Source of the DNA: DATBRC01 sp036560485
GTDB taxonomy: Bacteria; Pseudomonadota; Gammaproteobacteria; Burkholderiales; Burkholderiaceae_D
Direction of reading: 5' to 3'
Assembly (NCBI GenBank): GCA_036560485.1
Contig: DATBRC010000062.1
Location: forward strand, 1 to 18,227
Length of the DNA stretch: 18,227 nt
The notes beneath the pieces were generated by a model, which worked only from the letters and a program-made list of their open reading frames with translations, was not told the DNA's origin and did not search any database. Below, piece by piece: positions 13,947 to 18,227 of this stretch. The position numbers were made by a program, and so were the translations under genes. Position 1 is the stretch's first letter, and every line of letters begins with the position of its first letter.

Positions 13947-14804
13947 CTATGGCTTGGCACCGACTTCAGTACCGGCCGACCCTGCCGTACCCGCCACACC
14001 GCCCGAAGGGCCGGAAGGACCGGCAGCGTCAATGCCGGCCGATGCTCCGGTTTCATCGATGAAGGTATCGCTGTCTCTGCTGATGACGCGGCGGACGACG
14101 GGTTTGTCCTGTTGAGATCTTTTTATCTTTGCGCTTGTCTTGTCTGTACTTGTGACGGTACTGCCGGGCGCGTTTTTGTTGACCAGATCATCCGGCGTGA
14201 CTTCAACCACGTCACTTGGATCTGCTGTGGCCGACACTTCAACATTGGGATTCATCTTTTCAGCCAGGACATCGGAACCGAGCAAGCCATCGGCTGTACC
14301 TGTGTCTGAAAACCTCGCATCGCTCATGTTCTCCGATACTTCTGATGTATTGCCTTGCGACGAACGGTCAGGCTCGGATGGGAAGGAGACTTTTTCCACC
14401 ACATCCAGCATTTTGGCGTCGTCATCGGCAGCCTTGGTTGCGATGTCGCCCAACGACACGATACCCACCAGTTTTTTGCCATCATCATGCGAGATGACCG
14501 GCACCCGGCGGATCTGCGCGTCTGCCATTTGCTGCATCACTTCATCGAGCGGCTGGTCGTCGAAACACCAGCGCACATCGATGCTCATCACTTCATCGAC
14601 GAGCGCTTCGTCCGGCGCAATGCCGGCCGACGTTGCACGCACGGTGATGTCACGATCGGTGACCATTCCTACCAGCCGCTCGCCATCGCACACCGGCAGC
14701 ACGCCGACGTTCAAGTCATCCATTAATTGTGCAGCATGCTGCACCGTCTCTTGCGGCGACACATATTGGACATTGCGTGTCATCACTTCCGAAACCATTT
14801 GCAT
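13947..14804 (-). CDS. Two-CBS-domain protein with long low-complexity tail
   Basis: 285 residues from ATG 14804. Two tandem CBS motifs (about 1-58 and 69-124) form a Bateman module: VSEVMTRNVQYVSPQETVQHAA, VGMVTDRDI, then VDEVMSIDVRWC, RRVPVIS and VGIVSLGDIA. Such modules bind adenine nucleotides and usually regulate another protein. Residues 125-250 are acidic and Ser/Thr-rich, and the last 35 are Gly/Ala/Ser-rich with GPSGPSGG, probably disordered. The start is ambiguous: AAGGAG (14811-14816) abuts three consecutive ATGs (14810, 14807, 14804) and a fourth at 14798; 14804 gives the best spacing of 6 nt. An open frame to 14876 lacks a ribosome binding site. No partner domain is adjacent, so its target is unknown. 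It converges on the OmpA-like gene. Confidence 0.87.
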   Translation of the reverse strand: MQMVSEVMTRNVQYVSPQETVQHAAQLMDDLNVGVLPVCDGERLVGMVTDRDITVRATSAGIAPDEALVDEVMSIDVRWCFDDQPLDEVMQQMADAQIRRVPVISHDDGKKLVGIVSLGDIATKAADDDAKMLDVVEKVSFPSEPDRSSQGNTSEVSENMSDARFSDTGTADGLLGSDVLAEKMNPNVEVSATADPSDVVEVTPDDLVNKNAPGSTVTSTDKTSAKIKRSQQDKPVVRRVISRDSDTFIDETGASAGIDAAGPSGPSGGVAGTAGSAGTEVGAKP

Positions 14805-15105
14805 CATCATCTCCTTCCATTGCAAAGCCACATCCTCAAGCGCCTGGGAGAACAGCTGCAGGCCGCTTGCTATCATTTGATTCAGATGAATTTGATGCGC
14901 GTTTGTTCAAAACTTGCCGGACAAATCGCGGATCGCCGGAATGGCACGTGCTTCAATTCATTTCATTGCACCAACTTGCGCAAGCACAAACTTTTATTCC
15001 AATGGATGCTGTGCGTAGGCATGTCCCAGAACCATTCCGGCAGTGACGTATCGAATCAAATAATGTACGCATATGCAATGATGTTTTCTTCCATGAGGAA
15101 GACGC

Positions 15106-17274
15106 ATGGATTTATTTCAAAACGCTATCGGCCAATCCAGCGAGTCCTGCCTGCTGCAGCCGGGCCGCAACTGTTGGCGTATTGAACGGGCGCAGCGTTT
15201 CGCCATGCTGGTGGATGCCGACAGTTATTTCCGGGCGGTACGCGCGGCGATCCGTTCTGCCCAACACAGCATCTTTATTCTGAGCTGGGACATCGACAGC
15301 CGCATGTTGCTGGTGCCGGGCGGCGCCAATGACGGCTATCCGGAACCGTTGGGAGAATTTTTGCATGCGGTCGTTGCATCGCGGCCGCAGCTGCATGCGT
15401 ACGTACTCAATTGGGATTTTGCAATGCTGTATGCGCTGGAACGCGAATGGCTGCCGGTCTACAAGCTGGATTGGCTGACCCACAAGCGTTTGGCATTTCG
15501 CATGGATGGCAAACATCCATTGGGCGCATCGCATCATCAAAAGATCGTGGTCATCGACGATGCGCTTGCTTTTGTCGGTGGATTGGATTTGACGCGTTGT
15601 CGATGGGATACGCCCGAGCATCGGCACGTCCATCCTTTGCGCCGCGATACAAACAACAAATCGTATGCGCCGTTTCATGACGTGCAATCGATGGTCGATG
15701 GCGATACGGCGCGTGCATTGGGCGCACTGTGCCGCACACGCTGGCGGCGCGCTACCGGGCATGAGGCTGTGCCAGCATGCGACATGCCAAACGACCCATG
15801 GTCGCCCGAGGTCGTTCCGGATTTGACCGAGGTCGATGTTGCGATTGCGCGCACAGAGCCTGCCTATATCGGCAGTGCCGGCGTGCATGAGGTGCGGCAA
15901 TTGCATCTGGATGCGATTGCCTCGTCACAACGTCATCTGTTTTTCGAAAGCCAATACTTTACGTCCGATCTCGTTGCAGCGGCGCTGTCATCGCGCCTGG
16001 CTGAACCGAATGGTCCGGAAGTCGCCATGATCTCTCCACGTTTGCAAAGCGGCTGGCTGGAGGAGGCTACCATGGGCGTGCTGCGCGCACGCCTGCATCG
16101 CAATCTGAAGATGGCAGACCAGCACAAGCGTTATCAGCTGTACTCGCCGCATCTTCCCGGATTGAAAGATGGATGTTTGAATGTGCACAGCAAGGTGTTT
16201 GCTGTGGATGACGATTTGTTTTCGATCGGCTCCGCCAATTTGAGCAATCGGTCGATGGCTTTCGATACGGAATGTAATCTGGCAATCGAAGCACGCGGTA
16301 CCGATGCTGAAAAAAAACGCATTCGTGAACAGATCGCACATTTGCGTAACCGCTTGCTTGCAGAACATCTTGGCACAACGCCGGAGCATGTCAATGCTGC
16401 AATACGCGATCGGCATAGCCTGCATGATGCAATCGCTGCGCTGAAAACGGATGGCCGTTCCTTGCAGCCGCTGGAACCGATCCTCACTGCAGAACTGGAT
16501 GCATTGATTCCGCAACAAGCCCCGTTTGATCCGGAAAAGCCGATCAAGCCGGATGAATTGGTTGCACAATTCATTCCGGAAGATGCGCGCAAGCCTGTGC
16601 CCAGACGATTTGTCCGCTTGGGCATATTGGCGCTGGTGCTGGCGTTGATCGGCGTTGCGTGGCGCTATACACCGCTGCGCGATTGGGTCAATCTGGCGAC
16701 CTTGGTTGCATTGGCACGCGATTTGGAATCGCTGCCTTTGACGCCGGTCGCGATCATTATCGGTTACATGGTTGCCGGATTGCTGGTGCCGATCACACTA
16801 TTGATTGCAGCTACCGGCATCGTGTTTGGGCCGATGGTCGGCGCAGTGTACGCAATTGCCGGCTCGCTGGTCAGCGCGACGGTGAGTTATTGGCTCGGAT
16901 ATTGGCTGGGACGCGATACGGTACGCTCGCTGGTCGGGAAACGCATCAATCGGTTGAGCAAGCGCATCGCACAACGTGGGATCGTGGCGGTGATGATCAT
17001 CCGCATTTTACCGATTGCGCCGTTCGCAGTGGTCAATGTGGTCGCGGGGGCATCGCATTTGCTGTTTCGCGATTACTTGCTCGGCACGCTGCTCGGCATG
17101 ACACCGGGCATTGTACTGACCGTCACGTTTATACATAACTTGACTGAGGTAATCCGCCATCCGAGCGCAGGGACGTTTGCAGTGCTGGCGATTGTGGCAA
17201 GCTTGCTGATTGGCTTTGCCATGCTGCTGCAACGCATACTGTCGAATAATCATCGTGAGCAAATCCGATCATGA
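15106..17274 (+). CDS. Phospholipase D / cardiolipin synthase-like protein fused to a VTT (DedA/SNARE-associated) domain
   Basis: 722 residues in two modules. The N-terminal PLD module (about 20-425) carries two HKD motifs: HHQKIVVIDD with His144, Lys146, Asp151, and VHSKVFAVDD with His361, Lys363, Asp368, each followed by the expected GG/GS strand (FVGGLDLT, SIGSANLSNRS). Both are intact, so phosphatidyl transfer or hydrolysis is likely, as in cardiolipin synthases. A hydrophilic linker (about 426-500) leads to a membrane module (about 502-712) with around six hydrophobic segments. It matches the VTT/DedA domain, including AATGIVFGPMVGAVYAIAGSLVSA and the re-entrant RILPIAPFAVVNVVAGAS; DedA-type proteins are implicated in lipid scrambling. 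GAGGAA ends about 6 nt before the ATG. Its stop codon overlaps the next start (ATGA), so the two are coupled. E. coli clsB (ybhO) lies beside ybhP, an EEP protein, supporting a lipid role. Confidence 0.93.
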   Translation: MDLFQNAIGQSSESCLLQPGRNCWRIERAQRFAMLVDADSYFRAVRAAIRSAQHSIFILSWDIDSRMLLVPGGANDGYPEPLGEFLHAVVASRPQLHAYVLNWDFAMLYALEREWLPVYKLDWLTHKRLAFRMDGKHPLGASHHQKIVVIDDALAFVGGLDLTRCRWDTPEHRHVHPLRRDTNNKSYAPFHDVQSMVDGDTARALGALCRTRWRRATGHEAVPACDMPNDPWSPEVVPDLTEVDVAIARTEPAYIGSAGVHEVRQLHLDAIASSQRHLFFESQYFTSDLVAAALSSRLAEPNGPEVAMISPRLQSGWLEEATMGVLRARLHRNLKMADQHKRYQLYSPHLPGLKDGCLNVHSKVFAVDDDLFSIGSANLSNRSMAFDTECNLAIEARGTDAEKKRIREQIAHLRNRLLAEHLGTTPEHVNAAIRDRHSLHDAIAALKTDGRSLQPLEPILTAELDALIPQQAPFDPEKPIKPDELVAQFIPEDARKPVPRRFVRLGILALVLALIGVAWRYTPLRDWVNLATLVALARDLESLPLTPVAIIIGYMVAGLLVPITLLIAATGIVFGPMVGAVYAIAGSLVSATVSYWLGYWLGRDTVRSLVGKRINRLSKRIAQRGIVAVMIIRILPIAPFAVVNVVAGASHLLFRDYLLGTLLGMTPGIVLTVTFIHNLTEVIRHPSAGTFAVLAIVASLLIGFAMLLQRILSNNHREQIRS

Positions 17275-18032
17275 TGCGCTCATCAGCGTCCAAAAACGTA
17301 ACCGAAGCGCGCGAGGTTGAAGGCATGACCGAGCCTGATCTCAATCCATGGCCGCTGACGATTGCAACCTACAATATTCATGGCGCAGTGGGAACGGATG
17401 GACGTTTTTTGCCGCAACGTATTGCAGATGTGCTGCAGGAAATGACTGTCGACATAATCGCATTGCAGGAAGTGCCACTGGGCGGTGACGGTTTCCCCAA
17501 TGTGCATGCAATCCTGCAGCAGGCGACCGGTTTCAATGGCGCAGCGGATCTGACGTTCAGCGTGTCGGAACGCCATTTTGGTAACACCGTGTTGAGCCGC
17601 TATCCGATCCATGCGACGCGCAGCATCAACCTGTCTTTTGGGAATCGCGAGCCACGCGGCGCGCTGGATGTCGATGTCAATTGTCATGGACATCCGTTGC
17701 GCATAGTCGCCACGCATCTGGGATTGCGTTTTGCGGAAAGACGCTCGCAAATCGCAAAACTGCTGCAGGCTTTCGATACCGATCTGATGCCGGTTATCTT
17801 GTTGGGCGACATCAATGAATGGTTTGTCTGGAGAAGATCCTTGCGGCAACTGATATCGCATTTCGAGCAAGTGCCGGTGCATGCAACGTTTCCATCGCGC
17901 TATCCGTTATTGGCGCTGGATCGCATCTGGATTCGGCCACGCCATCGATTGGTCCATGTGAATGCGCATGGAACTGCGCTGGCGCGCGTTGCGTCCGATC
18001 ATCTTCCGTTGGTGGCGCATATTGACGGCTGA
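17271..18032 (+). CDS. Endonuclease/exonuclease/phosphatase (EEP) family hydrolase, YbhP-like
   Basis: 253 residues from ATG 17271, which overlaps the PLD-VTT stop as ATGA. An in-frame ATG at 17325 with GAGG 8 nt upstream is an equally credible start (235 residues) and begins nearer the domain. EEP fold residues are in place: Asn35 (ATYNIHG), Glu67 (ALQEV), His149 (THLG), Asp180 and Asn182 (LLGDIN), Asp217 (LDRIW) and Asp243-His244 (ASDHLPL). The family includes AP endonucleases, sphingomyelinases and inositol phosphatases. The lack of a signal peptide and the coupling to a PLD-type lipid enzyme point to a phosphoesterase acting on a lipid headgroup or related compound rather than DNA; that is inference. 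A REP-like hairpin follows. Confidence 0.9.
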   Translation: MMRSSASKNVTEAREVEGMTEPDLNPWPLTIATYNIHGAVGTDGRFLPQRIADVLQEMTVDIIALQEVPLGGDGFPNVHAILQQATGFNGAADLTFSVSERHFGNTVLSRYPIHATRSINLSFGNREPRGALDVDVNCHGHPLRIVATHLGLRFAERRSQIAKLLQAFDTDLMPVILLGDINEWFVWRRSLRQLISHFEQVPVHATFPSRYPLLALDRIWIRPRHRLVHVNAHGTALARVASDHLPLVAHIDG

Positions 18033-18088
18033 AAACCTGCTCTGTATCTTGCTGTTGTCAGCATTGTTAATGCGAAGATCAGTTTGCT

Positions 18089-18127
18089 CCCTCTCCCGCA
18101 TCAGCGGGAGAGGGTTGGGGTGAGGGG
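18089..18127. repeat. REP-like intergenic hairpin element
   Basis: CCCTCTCCCGC (18089-18099) pairs perfectly with GCGGGAGAGGG (18104-18114) around an ATCA loop, followed by TTGGGGTGAGGGG. This type of GC-rich hairpin with a TTGGGGTGAGGG tail recurs between genes in many proteobacterial genomes. It lies between two apparently convergent genes, the usual location. It may stabilise 3' ends or attenuate transcription; there is no T-tract. Confidence 0.75.
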
Positions 18128-18151
18128 AAGGATTTTCGATGCCTTGACTGC

Positions 18152-18226
18152 CTATTGAACGACATCCGGCTGCAAGTGGATACGCGCATTGCAATTGATG
18201 ATCAATGCCGTGTCATTCAGCTTTAC
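18152..18226 (-). CDS. Probable 3' end of a minus-strand gene (partial)
   Basis: On the minus strand an open frame enters from the right edge and ends at TAG (18154-18152). It encodes 24 residues (starting VKLNDTALIINCNARIHLQP) with a protein-like composition. Convergent orientation with the EEP gene and the intervening REP-like element support a real gene end. Too short to name a family, and chance openness over 25 codons is quite possible. Confidence 0.35.
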   Translation of the reverse strand, partial: VKLNDTALIINCNARIHLQPDVVQ

Positions 18227-18227
18227 C

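Noticed and set aside
14140..14880. A 246-codon plus-strand frame opposite the CBS gene
   Set aside because: It is Ser/Thr-rich, as expected for the mirror of this coding sequence, and overlaps the clear CBS motifs on the minus strand.
15112..15906. A 264-codon antisense frame within the PLD module
   Set aside because: It is opposite the first HKD motif and surrounding conserved residues; no family resemblance or start signals.

Overview
This 18.2 kb window reads as an ordinary stretch of bacterial chromosome from a betaproteobacterium. It is most likely Burkholderiales and plausibly the Oxalobacteraceae (Herminiimonas/Janthinobacterium-like). That placement is an inference from the protein families (PepN, class I FBPase, PPi-type phosphofructokinase, Yip1-like, PilH-like), from moderate GC and from gene style; no rRNA or marker gene here settles it.

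Layout. 1-4.0 kb (+): aminopeptidase N (pepN), then 11 bp later fructose-1,6-bisphosphatase (fbp), a candidate terminator, tRNA-Thr(CGT) and a strong terminator. 4.0-5.2 kb (-): a Yip1-family membrane protein with a long C-terminal extension. 5.7-6.0 kb (+): a solitary PilH/CheY-type receiver protein. 6.6-7.1 kb (+): an unrecognised single-pass membrane protein. 7.3-8.5 kb (+): a phosphofructokinase with PPi-type active-site residues, followed by a possible tiny membrane ORF. 8.7-10.2 kb (-): a hipBA toxin-antitoxin pair. 10.24-10.58 kb: a dense regulatory region. 10.6-12.0 kb (+): an exported metallo-beta-lactamase-fold protein and a cupin. 12.0-12.8 kb (-): a slipin/stomatin. 13.1-13.8 kb (+): an OmpA-family lipoprotein with terminator. 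13.9-14.8 kb (-): a two-CBS-domain protein with a low-complexity tail. 15.1-18.0 kb (+): a phospholipase D-VTT(DedA) fusion translationally coupled to an EEP-family hydrolase, then a REP-like hairpin and the probable 3' end of another minus-strand gene.

How the parts relate. fbp and the PPi-PFK bracket the fructose-6-P/fructose-1,6-bisP step; the PFK signature suggests reversible, PPi-dependent glycolytic flux. The right half is rich in envelope functions (slipin, OmpA-like lipoprotein, PLD-VTT, EEP). The PLD-VTT/EEP pair recalls the clsB-ybhP neighbourhood of E. coli and probably acts in phospholipid remodelling.

The most striking non-coding structure lies between hipB and the MBL-fold gene. 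Three copies of the palindrome TTACCGATCGGTAA sit exactly 50 bp apart, two of them flanking the hipB -35/-10 elements. Next to them are two copies of a different operator, TAGAAC-N6-GTTCTA, at activator-like distances upstream of a promoter that has a perfect -10 but no good -35. I found no clear phage, IS, CRISPR or wholly new multi-gene system.
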